A DNA stretch of 51,193 bases from a virus: positions 1-51,193 of the IMG/VR virus record IMGVR_UViG_3300027868_000011; one strand, 5' to 3'. The translations under genes and the position numbers were made by a program. Below are positions 33,901 through 43,256 of the stretch, in pieces; the first letter of the stretch is position 1; each line of letters starts with the position of its first letter. The notes under the pieces were generated by a model. It saw only the letters and a list, made by a program, of their open reading frames with translations. It had not been told where the DNA came from and made no database searches.

Positions 33901-36900
33901 GGGCACCTGATGCTGGCTCCATGGGTTTTGGTATACTCAACAAAGGAGGTAGATTTGACAAAATCTACAATGATGATAGTAACACCACTTACTCTACCTA
34001 TGTGACAACAGATGAACAATCGAAAGATGAAGTTGGTAAGGGGGAGTTATATGGTTTTAGATTCACTGACCACAGAGATAAAGACCATACAATTAGGTTA
34101 GTTTACCGTGAGAAGGGTCAATCTTTCGCAAATAACAATACTGTATTACCACCAGGTTTAGAGAATGAGATAATTATCTCGTTTGATGATAGAGATATAG
34201 GTAAGGGGGGCTTTACTGTAGGTAAGCATATGAAAGGTTCTACCTATCCTGTTACTATTGACGCAGGAGAAGATAGTGTTGGTGATGATATCACTACTAG
34301 TGTGACATGGCGAGGTAATAGTTGGAATGGTATAAAAGCACCATCGGCAGGTTATCCAGTCTCTACTGCTTCTGTCAGTGGTAGTAATCTATCTATCACA
34401 TTGAGCAACATATGGTATACAGATGCTTCTACTGCTACTTCTTTGGATTATCTTGGGCTACTAGGTTTCCCTGAAGAAGGTCTCTTCATTTACACAGACA
34501 ATCATTCTAGTTCTCAAACAACCAAAGTCTTCCGCTATACATCTCGTTCTCATAAGTCTGCTGCTAGTGATGCTAATGGTACTATGTCCACCCACTCTTT
34601 CTATGGTGTTACTGGAGGTACTCTTGATACTAGCAATATGAGTGCTGAATACGCTACTATCAGCCCTATGCTCAACTGGACTACTATAGTGACGGATGAA
34701 CTCATCGCTGCTGCCGTAGAATATGCTATGGGTGTCGACCCTAATACTGCAAGTGAGTTTGACTGTAGTAAGTTGTATGGTCCTGATGGTCGAACTTACA
34801 AGGAATGGATGGGTGATGCTGCCACTACTGCTATACAGATTCATACTCTGAATGATAAGAAGAAAGTCACTCCCTTAGGAGATTTATTTTCAGTATCTAG
34901 AGAGATAGATTTAGGACTCTATGCTGGTAATGCTGAGACTTATTTAACTTCAACCCAAGTTGATGATGGGGTAGTAGTTGATACTGGTTATCTACCTAAA
35001 ACCTTGTTGAATATCACAAGCAAGTTCAGAGGTGAGAATGCTAATACTGTAAGTCCTACTTTCATCAAGAGTAATGGTGATTCACTATCTACATCTGATT
35101 GGAAGAAGCACTTGAGAGGTGAGAAGTTCACTGCTTATGCGGGAGACCACATCACCCCTTGTATTAATAATGTTATAGTGAAAGTCACTAGTGTTTCTGG
35201 TACCACCATAACAGTGACTCCTTGGCAGTTGTTAACACCATATGACCCTGCTATTGCTGCTCTTGATAATTACTTCTCAGAATTGTACACCCTCTATGAC
35301 CCTAATGGTAAGTGGGCTACATATCAACTAGTACCGGCTGGCAACAATGATTCCGGTGGTAAACTAGAACTGGTCAACAAGCACAGTGATTTCTCAATTG
35401 CTCAGAATAATCATCTTTCTACTTGGGGGCCTGAGAAAGACCCTAGGGCTAGAGAATTTGCAGGGCATCGCTTAACAGGGAACACTTACGGGGAGCCACT
35501 GACCTATTTCCGTGGGGCTCATGATAGCCCTGACCATAGTGTCCCACTTTACTTCGGGGGTGGCTTCAGTGGTGTGGTTATGGATATCAATGACGGAACA
35601 CAGAATGACTATACTGAGTTCTACTCTCACCCCTACGCTTCCGGTCCAACAGGGTGTGCTGGACTGCAGAATGTGGGAGAGAACATGGGGGCTCATGCCA
35701 TACTAGATACTACTGCGATGCTAGCCATGTTCCCTGGCACTCCATTCCTTAATCAACACAGAGGTGAATCCCAACCCCCATTCACTAATGCCGATGCCCT
35801 ATTGGCTCCAGATATGAATGTCAAGAGTGGTAGTGGGAGCAATTTAGCAGGTAATACTACTCAACTGGTGGGGTATGACAATGATTCTGATAAGGCTACT
35901 AGGTACAAAGATGATGGTAGTGATGTAGATAACCAAACCACCATCACCCACCCTACTCCTATAGTCCTTAGGTTCGCTCACCCTTATGCGAGATATACTG
36001 ATGCTGCCAGTGGATGTGCTGATGAGGTAGCCTACATTGTGTTTGGTCCTGGTCAATCTGTACCAAAGAACATACAGATGTATGCCAGTAGTGGTGTGAA
36101 AGAGCCTACTGCTCTTAAGACTGTGAGTGCTAAGTTCACACATGTCTATCACAATGACCTGGGTGGTATTTCTTTGAGAGGCTCTGGGACTGAGCCTGGT
36201 AAGTATCACCCTAATGAGATGAGCAAGGGATGGAAGAATAGTGGGACTTATACCGATAGGGCTGGACTCTTCAAGCCATATCTACCCCCTACTATGTCTT
36301 GGCAAAGGAGTGCTGAGTATCCCTATGGAGTTCTGAGAAACTGGGAGCCTGCTTGTGGTACACCAAGTGAGTGGTTGAATACTGAGTTCGACTCTAGTAG
36401 TGCTTCACTCATTACCAATCACTGGGCTAGTAGTAAAGCCACTGCATCATTGACAATAGCACATCCAATGTTCACACAGACTACTGCTGATGCATTGTAT
36501 TACCACTGGCATATGGATGGTGGGTACCCTGCTGGTGGTAACTGGATGGACAATGCTATCGCTAAGAATCCTACACATCCTACTACTGGAAATAGGTTAC
36601 CTGATAATCAAGAACACTCTATCAATAGTGAAGACATCACTCTAGGGCTGAATGCCAGTATGTTCAGAGTAGGTGCTCTAGCCCTCGAAGACTATGACAG
36701 GGGACTAACAGAAAATACCACAGGAGATGGGACCACTAGGGATGTCTTCGTAGTTGATGCCACTAGGGTACAGAACTCAGAGGAACTGGCTACCATCATC
36801 TCAGCAGCCATTAACTCCTATCCCGGTGAGGGTAATCTCAAAGCCATGGGCGGGACATTCCTCCCTTCCTTCCAAGATGCCATAAGACAGGATAGGTATG

Positions 36901-39900
36901 CTTGGATTAATGTCGGGATGGTGAAAGATAGTGGTTATTCCAATGGCACTACTCTGACTACGGATGAGAGGTTACCGAAATATCTTCCAGAGAAGGGATG
37001 GTTGAGGGTCAGTAAAACAGGTACTGGTGTGTTCTATGGTAGATACACTGCCCATGATGATGATGCTAGTGGTGAGGGTACATTCACCATAGGTACTAAC
37101 TGGCGTAGTGGTGGTGCTAGACTAGAGAGTCCTACGATTGGGAGTGGGACTACTGCAGGTAACCATGACGCTGCTGCTATTGATGACTCTTGGACAATCT
37201 ATGTATGGTCAAAGACAGGTAATCTGAGGTGGAGTAACGGTGCACCTGAAGCATTGCATACTGCAGACGCTTCTACAAGTAACTGGGATACTAATGTGTT
37301 CCATCATCTCGCTGCTACTCAAGTCCACTTCAATGGCTTCGTAGATGCTATAGACAGGACCAGACCAGTGGGTGCTGTAGGATGGCATGGTGAGAGATAC
37401 TCCTATCTGAATAGTCTCAAGGTAGCCAAGACTACTACTGGTCATGGTATTAGTGCTGGTCTAGGGGCATGGCATCCTCTACTAGGCTTCAATCCATATG
37501 GGAGTGCTATGGGAGTCCACGCTCTCAATGGTGCTACTGCTGCTTATGCACAAGCCGGGGCTACCGCCTCATTCACTCAAGACTCGACTGGTCTGAATAG
37601 TGGGCTACACCCTAGACACTATGTTGTGGTATCTAATGAAGCGGAGTTACCTATCATAGCGAAAGCAGACAGAGATGGTCTACTACTTTGTGGAGATATG
37701 CTAGACAAGAGATGGGCTGCTAGTAGCAAGACTGGTGGTACAGTCATAGCCTCTCATAATGCTAGGCACAACAATGACAGGTTCGCTGCTTATGCTCATG
37801 GGGGCCCTCATGTGGATGCACAATTTGCTAAGGATTTTGCTGCCCCTTCTAGTAGTAATGGTGAGTGGGCAGCCAACATTCCAACCGCTGGTGAGTTGTA
37901 CCCAATGGAATCTTGTCTATTCCCTACCGGGGACCTGTTCTACGATAGGCTAGAAAACCCAGGAGTGGCACACTACCCACAGGAAGACCCCATCAATCAC
38001 AATGACATAGGCTCTAACACTTTAGCAGCACAATCTGCTGTGTTAGCAGCACCTTATTCCTTTTGGAAGGGTAAGAGTGCTGCTCGAAACTTCTTCACTA
38101 ATCATGTGGTTTGGAAGAGGATGGACGGTGGTAATCTATGTATGCCTGCCTCTAATGCTAGAGGATTAGGTGCTGTCCCTTGGGTGTGGCGTAAGGTAGG
38201 TAATTCCTATGTGAAGTTCGGGGAGACTATCTATGGTAACACTCGTTTCTCGTTCGAGACTACCAATGCTGCAGTGTTCCCTACTGTACAGGCTCAGGAG
38301 TTAGCCCACCCTCAGTTAGCAGAGAAATACCCAGTGGAGATAGGGGCCGCTTTGTCTATACCCAACGAGGAGATACAATTTGAGGCTATCACAGTGGTCG
38401 ATGACTCAGGTCAGGAGCACAAGATAGAGGGTGGCTCACCTCTAGGTACTGTGATTAGAGACTTTTCAAGAGTAGGGGGGAGAGATATCCAAGGTCCTGC
38501 TTTATCAGGCTCTGGTAATGAGCCAAATCTATCTATTAATCTACCAGACCCTAATACCATTCCTGGTAACATTCTAGTGAGAAGTGGTTTCGATAAGGTG
38601 CAGGCTTACCAACATGAGACCATGGGGGCTGGTGGACTTCAAAGACCTGACCTACCTGACGCTGTAGTGAGCAGCAACTTCGACTCAACTAATGAGAATC
38701 CATCAACCAACCCATTTTGGGAGAACGAGGGATGGGAAAGAGTAGACAATAGTGAGACCAGCGAGGTGGGTACAGGTTTCCCTTACAGTAAGAGTGGGAG
38801 CATGGATGATAAGGCCCCTCTACAGACCTCCTATGAGCCACATGATAGGGCACTCTACTTCCATCTAACCAAGATGGGTTGGGGGTACACTGAGAGAGAA
38901 CCCCTAGGTATAGTCAGTGCTACTACTAACGGAGTCACCACTAACACCATGACTCATAATCCACTGACATTCGTGAGTGTGAGTGGCTCAGTTTTAACTG
39001 CTAGTGGGACTATCACTGCACCCATTTGGCAAGCCGAGCAGACTCCTGATGGCAGGTCATTCCTTACTGTCAATGGTCATGTGGTATCATTCACAGGGGT
39101 CAGTGGCTCGACATTTACTGGCTGTAAGTTCACTCCAGGCTTCACAGCCACTAACGGGAATATGATGAAGCCCTCGTTTTATGTTCCTGCTGGGAGCACT
39201 CGCCACTTCGCTGCTAGGAGGCTCAGAGACCATGCTGAGGTCAGTGGAGAAAGCCCAGACAAGGCACCGATTGATTGGGTGGGCGTTGATGTCGATGCTA
39301 GCCCAGCAACTGCCATTAGAGATGACCGTCTGACACCAATGCCCATACCTCGAATGGGACACCACTATGTAACGCCTACTATGGCTGTGATGCCTGGGCA
39401 TTTATCTCACCCTCTCTATCAGAGAGTCTACAACCTCAATAGGGCTTACCAAGGTGCTACTACTAGCATAGAGCAAGCACAATGGTACACTTCAGTGGAG
39501 AACAGCCTCATAGGTCTAGACAATGGTAGTCTATTGGAGGAAGAAGGTGTAGGGGTCAACGCCCTGATGTGGTTCTCATCCCCTTCAAGCCCTCACCCCC
39601 CATCTGATATCCATGGTGGGGCATTCACTCTGATGGTAGAGACCAAGGTGAGATATGATGGCTATGGTATACTAGCCTTCGATGCTGAGAATAATAGTGG
39701 TGACCATAGGCTCAAACTAGAGGCTGGTACAAACTACAGTACTCATTGGAACTTCCCAGACCCACTAGAGACTGGGGCATACCAAATTATTATTCAGCCT
39801 AACCTATTTGCTCAACAACTCATGGGGTTCAGTACTAACTATGACTTTGGTGCTGATAGTAGTACTCAGTACCCCCTTCTCACTGACCAACAGGTGGCCA

Positions 39901-42900
39901 CAGTCATAGCCTTACAGTGGAACGGTACCACCTATGATTTCGTATTGGCTGAGGCTCTCAAGGCTGATGTCAGAGGCTGTGAGGTCTATCTGAATGAGGT
40001 GATTTTGGACATAGACCCATCACCTAATCAGCAATTTACTAGCCTCCCGACATTAGCACTTTATAATCCACTAGGAGTGAATGAATCTACCTCGCCTGCT
40101 TGGAGTCGCAAGAGTCTACCTTACTATCCTGGTATGTTCCAACTTGCTAGTCCAGGCTATACTCTCACTGTGCCTTGGTGGTCACCAGCATATACCACTG
40201 CTAGTGGGACACTTACCAATGGCGTGTTTGCAGGAGTCAATACTGATACCCAAGGCAATTCATATAATTGGAGAAACACTGAACAGTATCATCCTAATCA
40301 CTACTATCACTTTTCTCGAACTGGTTACGGTTCCGTGGGCGCTCAGTCAGTCATGACTGGCTATCCTACCCATTATCTGAACCCGTATCTACATTCTTAT
40401 GAGTCACTCAATCCTAGTTGTGTAATCAAGTATGCTGATGATGGTAATGACCAAATATTGGTAGACAATAATAATTTATTCCCAGAAGTTTCGTTTGTTT
40501 ACGATGATTGTATGTTGACTGTTATTGACCCAGATGGAGGTACATATGAAGCCAACTATGGTTATCGTGGGCAGGCTAGTGGTGAAGAAAATGCTACCAC
40601 GAACAGATTCTATCAAGTGAATGGTTCAACACAATTCTGGGCCGCTTGTATTGAAGGTAGGAGGTTGACCCTTACTGGTACTACTAGGAAGCCAGGGGAA
40701 GTCTATACTGACAAACTATCCAGTGTTGCTGCTCATCATATACAGGACCTAAGAGCAGGTACTGGTGATACTGGCACTAGTCATCTACCCGACGCCTATC
40801 TATCCATGTGGCATTACAATCTTGGTAGACCCATGACATATTACTCTGATAATAGGGCAAGCGCAACTGCTGCTGCTGTAGATAAGAAGCCCTACAACCA
40901 TCTACCTGAGCACTATGAAACTGTACACTATCATGACTTTGGTTATGTTGCTAGTGATGGTCCCTTTGACTTTAGGGGATATGGTTGGGATGATGATGGG
41001 GCTAACATTGTCACTCCTAACTCAATGGGTACTGGGTCAGGAGATTGGTTCCCTCAAGCCCGCACTGCTAATAGTTTGTACTATCACTATGGCGCATTCT
41101 GGCCTGGTGGCTCACGCTTTGGTGCACAGGCTAGTAGGATGGACCTTTGGGGAACTGCTGGGCCTGGTTGGGGTAGATTCTGGGACTCGGACCACATCAT
41201 ACAAGAGCAAAGTACTGCAACACAGTTCAGATATGACAGTGCTTCTGGTATAACTGATAGTATCAGCAGTGTAAATCATAAGAGAAATGCTGCTTTCGGT
41301 TTCCGTTTCTGTGTAAGAGGTCCCTTCAATAGACCAAGGGCTGCGCTTTGGTCTGCCCAAGGGTTCGATGATACCTACGATAATGAGCACGCTGGTTACA
41401 GATTCGGACCATATGTACAGAATGATGCAGTTACTGCTGCTATCTATACTCCAGCAACTAATGCTAATACTTCTACTGCAGGTACTGAGTCTATAGCCTC
41501 TGGTTATTCTGGTATCATTGAGAGGTTGACTAATGCTTCAGCCTTAATCGGTTCTGATTTGAAAGGGCAGCAAGTCAAGTATAGTCATGGTAGAAGAATG
41601 TGTAGACCATTCGGCTGTGCTGTTAGGAATATTGTGAATGACCCTTATGCTATACGCCACCACCAAGGAGATTATGTGGCGGGAGCAGCCTCTGCTGATA
41701 CTGATATCACCAATAGGAGAAGAGACTTGGCAACAGCCCTCGCTCACTACATGACTGATTGGTGGGGTAATACTACTGGAGAAGATGTGCGTAGGCTTCC
41801 AGTAAGAGGGTTTGGTATCAGACCGGCTTGGGACCCGGAAGATGCTTACAGGGCTACTGATAGAACTAGAAATGCTCAAGTATTTGCTGCTCCAAGTGGA
41901 CATGGTAAGGCTCGAGTCACTCTCGATTTATTTGACCCTGCTACTGCTAAGAGAGTAGGAGATAGAGGAGATGGAAGAGGAGTTAGATGGCCTACGGTAT
42001 TCAATGAAGATGTACTACAAGAAGTGGACACTATCATGGATGCTACTGGCTTAGTGCTCTCATCCAATACTGCAGAGCCACCCCTAGGTAATGGCTATAC
42101 TCGTGCACGCAATGATGACTTACAACTCAATGAAGTGCCAAGAGGGATTAGTAGGAGACTGGATGTACATGCTGATGATGGTTTGTTGAAACCAGAAGCC
42201 ATGGCAGGTTCCAATGTAGAGAAGGCTGCTAATGATTTACTACCAGCAAGTGAAGTTCTGCAGGAACCAATATCCCGTATCGCTCCTCGGATTGGGCTTG
42301 ACACTCTGACTATAGGAGAAAGTACAGGGGGCATCGCAAATACTCATGTTGCTCTTGGGACAGAAGCCCATAGCCTACATACAGATAGAGTGGCGGGTCG
42401 TAGATATACATTATCTGGGGGGATAAGAACAAACGATGCATACAGTAAACCCTTAGCCGACTATGACCTTTCATCCCTCTCCTTTGTGCAGAAAGATGGT
42501 CCTAGTGGTAGTTCCAATGTACCTCATTTCGTACAGGTTATGCGACTCAATTATACTCATGGTCTATGGCCTTTGGGTGGTAATCTCATTATGGATTTGA
42601 GAAACTATACAGAACCTGTGGATGATGAGAATTGGGGTACTCATTTTCAAGGGAGAAATAACTATTGGAGTGCTAATCCCTATGAAACAACCAGTCACAA
42701 TGCTGATACTACACGCACTAACAACTCAGATTACTCAATCAAATTCCTACTAAGACCTGTAAGAGTATTGGACCATCGACATCTAGAAATATTCCGAGAC
42801 CGATTCACTAATGCATTGAGTGCTACTGCTGCTGGTCGCTATGGGGTCTTCACCTATGATACTCCTAATGCTAGGGCTACTACTGGTGGATTTTTCCTTA

Positions 42901-43256
42901 GAGGTACTAACCCTGCCCCAGATAATCCTCCTTATCCACCAGCATATCATTTCTTGAATGACACTGTTGTCGACAACACCATTTCTACAGAAACCAAAGA
43001 CTACAGATTACCTATCAGTGTTGGCCCTATTATTCCTGGGACTGAGGCCAGTGGTTTCACTAACAGTTTGAAACAAACAGTTGCTAGAATAACAGTGGCT
43101 GATAATACACTTCAGCATCTAAGGGCTGATGCTAGCAGGAGAGGTGACTTCACTGTCCAACCACGCTACACTCAGTCCCTCTATCCAGGTACCAACCTCA
43201 ACAAGAGTGACCACAGTGGAGAGAGTTCCCATACTGACAACGAGGTGGATGGCTGA
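27954..43256 (+). CDS. Giant 5100-residue tail-tip/adhesin protein with LamG domain
   Basis: One uninterrupted 15.3-kb frame, about 550 kDa. Residues ~66-240 form a LamG/concanavalin-like carbohydrate-binding domain: FSVEAWIRPD (67-76), VVGMFNERRVSIFVNGQIVA (158-177), YLGGKGGEFRGYIEGVHL (195-212) and GLWRFEE (234-240). Around residues 804-870 a segment (NIIVHPTDRSRNLQLSKFTN; RTERGLILTMQGRGLMDD) looks like a tail or baseplate structural part. The remaining ~4200 residues match no family I know. They are rich in Tyr, Trp, His, Asn, Ser, Thr and Gly and poor in Lys, as in cell-surface adhesins. No signal peptide or membrane segment. It lies between the distal-tail and hub-like genes, so it most likely builds the tail tip and binds the host surface. 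A scaffold for side fibres or a polysaccharide-degrading device are alternatives. Confidence 0.78.
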   Translation: MTLIGKTSHSLFFNGISDSVVCPSHEFASTGIKTTIGGDEVRSSRPVLGERSEEGSSSSSTAMVSSFSVEAWIRPDCGGVIASKEGMFKLSVGSVGAPAPAVFSVTTRTKTGDVRVFTARSAQTISDSYSGIIYPTAGQSFIENNTELSKGGRELLHVVGMFNERRVSIFVNGQIVASNNISTGSMCMLTNSDLYLGGKGGEFRGYIEGVHLRLGVDEDSVIPAPIVRQSSTVGLWRFEEPVEVEDTEFYIKSGVNAGDTVLTLDTTQVQELYELISGESITMPSSYTVPSLGNYQVGVTTHSDGAKKVEIAHTSINLLINPTGTDIKTGKPNSKAPERVRLKSISSSGSITVESIHLDFDVSTDTGSRGVLHDRTAFDNTSNLAHDSLIVILRSDLLLDPGTGRPMQPPGLGSQAIDRNGMTVIDESGNGFHGFLHSRTMSINKSGNPYTVSNANWTIDTKFQVGHSGRHKFSHCSGHPYLRMLPRASKERVTQTVDGLSDSIYAVFDGQSINLPEQVPINSQISLLKSNSLLDGTRVITTGVISQIKRNGLSTLDPDRDEIISIGGSGFNITPFLLKSHATSGVEATDDVYNLHLAPEIESRVAILQTGDTDFPYVEIHYNAIDLTGGTIGANGPALLVSKTVPSGGSVINTKRVADRINTLLGSGTMTLHAPGGIIHVKASRVAEMDTLFKDHNLAGDNTGGRQYEVELDLSMTPPNYTPQVATDPPNSPPIGVDSSHANDSSHPSVYHHLVLRDNGAAAKSIPDDSDDFRLTAKTGNKGPTNQSTHAFEMFDVIDNYSDNKGVNIIVHPTDRSRNLQLSKFTNDINDPSLFSLEFLMSRGRVSSFRSERTERGLILTMQGRGLMDDVAAMASEYIGEGSPDSIIVKESRPDAPVVTVTLGGPGQGAVETTPTWDKSPLTRLGWNTRRDGGARVTDSSSTSLTVTPLNNNSDALASWGTYMFPVRGRIHLENGASAEYYDTTATAFTIKSGDQSGTGRFINGDGSEQDTFANWLTANSVVKGQTNVLLDPLFDEASVVSDGTTINDRLFQSIGSVAHDYQLGTQYASTRALVEIPVFGNQFFDDPRNGVFPGPDNSMKIHLDPTLTAHSWAPNPVGRRAMGISPADRDVLGPYHKRWIENTTKSAVVVTKMDCASSGYKIYFDDLSKSFPAFEEAISSFRDITGVQKAGTNAGVAEVANTIMHRRIYTPEGEWAIVESNSGSEYVTVNNPLSTGTSEHFWKNFSEGGIVSNIVSGSYGEPLRGDPALESTENEFRRPYYYDRANVQTQGGNIDYGLRQYVSAVEFKEGPTANPHAKKIESGAATFEIISWSSPNAGYISDNLPSFTGSSWTDTTMEAINQDDEILLFTHHTDGDKIVVSSGTPAVGDIYTLKRLKFSQNNLGITTTNYFDIHDGYGVGEQSWKNTLNKTWNNPYAPGGLRHGDTVWMNMHYTNPHAIEGLFCKSRGVLNEFLVWNGFNGGRGELGTQARDSIPLENFLIGNTCMETAQNFVQHVNKTVELNWLELGYSASEVPVVAYLDPYLAKEGHARVLLYDVAHDREFIAFHDIHMQVQTGQATPKVNGLDIANGFYSQDKHRNNSSQTSGGAAIIEQSDFIEGAYAHKSSPYMEVTTSGQTHNAYGMNDATIFYGSSFLGSTGRTENSTVRTEDLTYGVNYTEKRHQLETATTNRSTFFDTPDGTRAIPAFLCLKGNRANTLDLTTHSESRLQHLPQWKDMDFVRRLTLDLGEIGQADGVSNTESAVREMVRRVNQAAALQGRSVGGSTHDPATFWDDTAFNGDKGSHMGYLRAHFGRAVKDLDGNDGYTIVIHSTVPGASGRNFCAWLDNSKGQAEYRPQFLVGHGGRFRSFWAMPMEGEDENMHPAPMPITKNGRPFAPITTLRQMVPPDDEDEEFINNLADYEGTNTRRNSEMATGRGANTVYQESFESQGDANRMVEGLRTGTRARARINFGGLVASGVPGWAPDAGSMGFGILNKGGRFDKIYNDDSNTTYSTYVTTDEQSKDEVGKGELYGFRFTDHRDKDHTIRLVYREKGQSFANNNTVLPPGLENEIIISFDDRDIGKGGFTVGKHMKGSTYPVTIDAGEDSVGDDITTSVTWRGNSWNGIKAPSAGYPVSTASVSGSNLSITLSNIWYTDASTATSLDYLGLLGFPEEGLFIYTDNHSSSQTTKVFRYTSRSHKSAASDANGTMSTHSFYGVTGGTLDTSNMSAEYATISPMLNWTTIVTDELIAAAVEYAMGVDPNTASEFDCSKLYGPDGRTYKEWMGDAATTAIQIHTLNDKKKVTPLGDLFSVSREIDLGLYAGNAETYLTSTQVDDGVVVDTGYLPKTLLNITSKFRGENANTVSPTFIKSNGDSLSTSDWKKHLRGEKFTAYAGDHITPCINNVIVKVTSVSGTTITVTPWQLLTPYDPAIAALDNYFSELYTLYDPNGKWATYQLVPAGNNDSGGKLELVNKHSDFSIAQNNHLSTWGPEKDPRAREFAGHRLTGNTYGEPLTYFRGAHDSPDHSVPLYFGGGFSGVVMDINDGTQNDYTEFYSHPYASGPTGCAGLQNVGENMGAHAILDTTAMLAMFPGTPFLNQHRGESQPPFTNADALLAPDMNVKSGSGSNLAGNTTQLVGYDNDSDKATRYKDDGSDVDNQTTITHPTPIVLRFAHPYARYTDAASGCADEVAYIVFGPGQSVPKNIQMYASSGVKEPTALKTVSAKFTHVYHNDLGGISLRGSGTEPGKYHPNEMSKGWKNSGTYTDRAGLFKPYLPPTMSWQRSAEYPYGVLRNWEPACGTPSEWLNTEFDSSSASLITNHWASSKATASLTIAHPMFTQTTADALYYHWHMDGGYPAGGNWMDNAIAKNPTHPTTGNRLPDNQEHSINSEDITLGLNASMFRVGALALEDYDRGLTENTTGDGTTRDVFVVDATRVQNSEELATIISAAINSYPGEGNLKAMGGTFLPSFQDAIRQDRYAWINVGMVKDSGYSNGTTLTTDERLPKYLPEKGWLRVSKTGTGVFYGRYTAHDDDASGEGTFTIGTNWRSGGARLESPTIGSGTTAGNHDAAAIDDSWTIYVWSKTGNLRWSNGAPEALHTADASTSNWDTNVFHHLAATQVHFNGFVDAIDRTRPVGAVGWHGERYSYLNSLKVAKTTTGHGISAGLGAWHPLLGFNPYGSAMGVHALNGATAAYAQAGATASFTQDSTGLNSGLHPRHYVVVSNEAELPIIAKADRDGLLLCGDMLDKRWAASSKTGGTVIASHNARHNNDRFAAYAHGGPHVDAQFAKDFAAPSSSNGEWAANIPTAGELYPMESCLFPTGDLFYDRLENPGVAHYPQEDPINHNDIGSNTLAAQSAVLAAPYSFWKGKSAARNFFTNHVVWKRMDGGNLCMPASNARGLGAVPWVWRKVGNSYVKFGETIYGNTRFSFETTNAAVFPTVQAQELAHPQLAEKYPVEIGAALSIPNEEIQFEAITVVDDSGQEHKIEGGSPLGTVIRDFSRVGGRDIQGPALSGSGNEPNLSINLPDPNTIPGNILVRSGFDKVQAYQHETMGAGGLQRPDLPDAVVSSNFDSTNENPSTNPFWENEGWERVDNSETSEVGTGFPYSKSGSMDDKAPLQTSYEPHDRALYFHLTKMGWGYTEREPLGIVSATTNGVTTNTMTHNPLTFVSVSGSVLTASGTITAPIWQAEQTPDGRSFLTVNGHVVSFTGVSGSTFTGCKFTPGFTATNGNMMKPSFYVPAGSTRHFAARRLRDHAEVSGESPDKAPIDWVGVDVDASPATAIRDDRLTPMPIPRMGHHYVTPTMAVMPGHLSHPLYQRVYNLNRAYQGATTSIEQAQWYTSVENSLIGLDNGSLLEEEGVGVNALMWFSSPSSPHPPSDIHGGAFTLMVETKVRYDGYGILAFDAENNSGDHRLKLEAGTNYSTHWNFPDPLETGAYQIIIQPNLFAQQLMGFSTNYDFGADSSTQYPLLTDQQVATVIALQWNGTTYDFVLAEALKADVRGCEVYLNEVILDIDPSPNQQFTSLPTLALYNPLGVNESTSPAWSRKSLPYYPGMFQLASPGYTLTVPWWSPAYTTASGTLTNGVFAGVNTDTQGNSYNWRNTEQYHPNHYYHFSRTGYGSVGAQSVMTGYPTHYLNPYLHSYESLNPSCVIKYADDGNDQILVDNNNLFPEVSFVYDDCMLTVIDPDGGTYEANYGYRGQASGEENATTNRFYQVNGSTQFWAACIEGRRLTLTGTTRKPGEVYTDKLSSVAAHHIQDLRAGTGDTGTSHLPDAYLSMWHYNLGRPMTYYSDNRASATAAAVDKKPYNHLPEHYETVHYHDFGYVASDGPFDFRGYGWDDDGANIVTPNSMGTGSGDWFPQARTANSLYYHYGAFWPGGSRFGAQASRMDLWGTAGPGWGRFWDSDHIIQEQSTATQFRYDSASGITDSISSVNHKRNAAFGFRFCVRGPFNRPRAALWSAQGFDDTYDNEHAGYRFGPYVQNDAVTAAIYTPATNANTSTAGTESIASGYSGIIERLTNASALIGSDLKGQQVKYSHGRRMCRPFGCAVRNIVNDPYAIRHHQGDYVAGAASADTDITNRRRDLATALAHYMTDWWGNTTGEDVRRLPVRGFGIRPAWDPEDAYRATDRTRNAQVFAAPSGHGKARVTLDLFDPATAKRVGDRGDGRGVRWPTVFNEDVLQEVDTIMDATGLVLSSNTAEPPLGNGYTRARNDDLQLNEVPRGISRRLDVHADDGLLKPEAMAGSNVEKAANDLLPASEVLQEPISRIAPRIGLDTLTIGESTGGIANTHVALGTEAHSLHTDRVAGRRYTLSGGIRTNDAYSKPLADYDLSSLSFVQKDGPSGSSNVPHFVQVMRLNYTHGLWPLGGNLIMDLRNYTEPVDDENWGTHFQGRNNYWSANPYETTSHNADTTRTNNSDYSIKFLLRPVRVLDHRHLEIFRDRFTNALSATAAGRYGVFTYDTPNARATTGGFFLRGTNPAPDNPPYPPAYHFLNDTVVDNTISTETKDYRLPISVGPIIPGTEASGFTNSLKQTVARITVADNTLQHLRADASRRGDFTVQPRYTQSLYPGTNLNKSDHSGESSHTDNEVDG

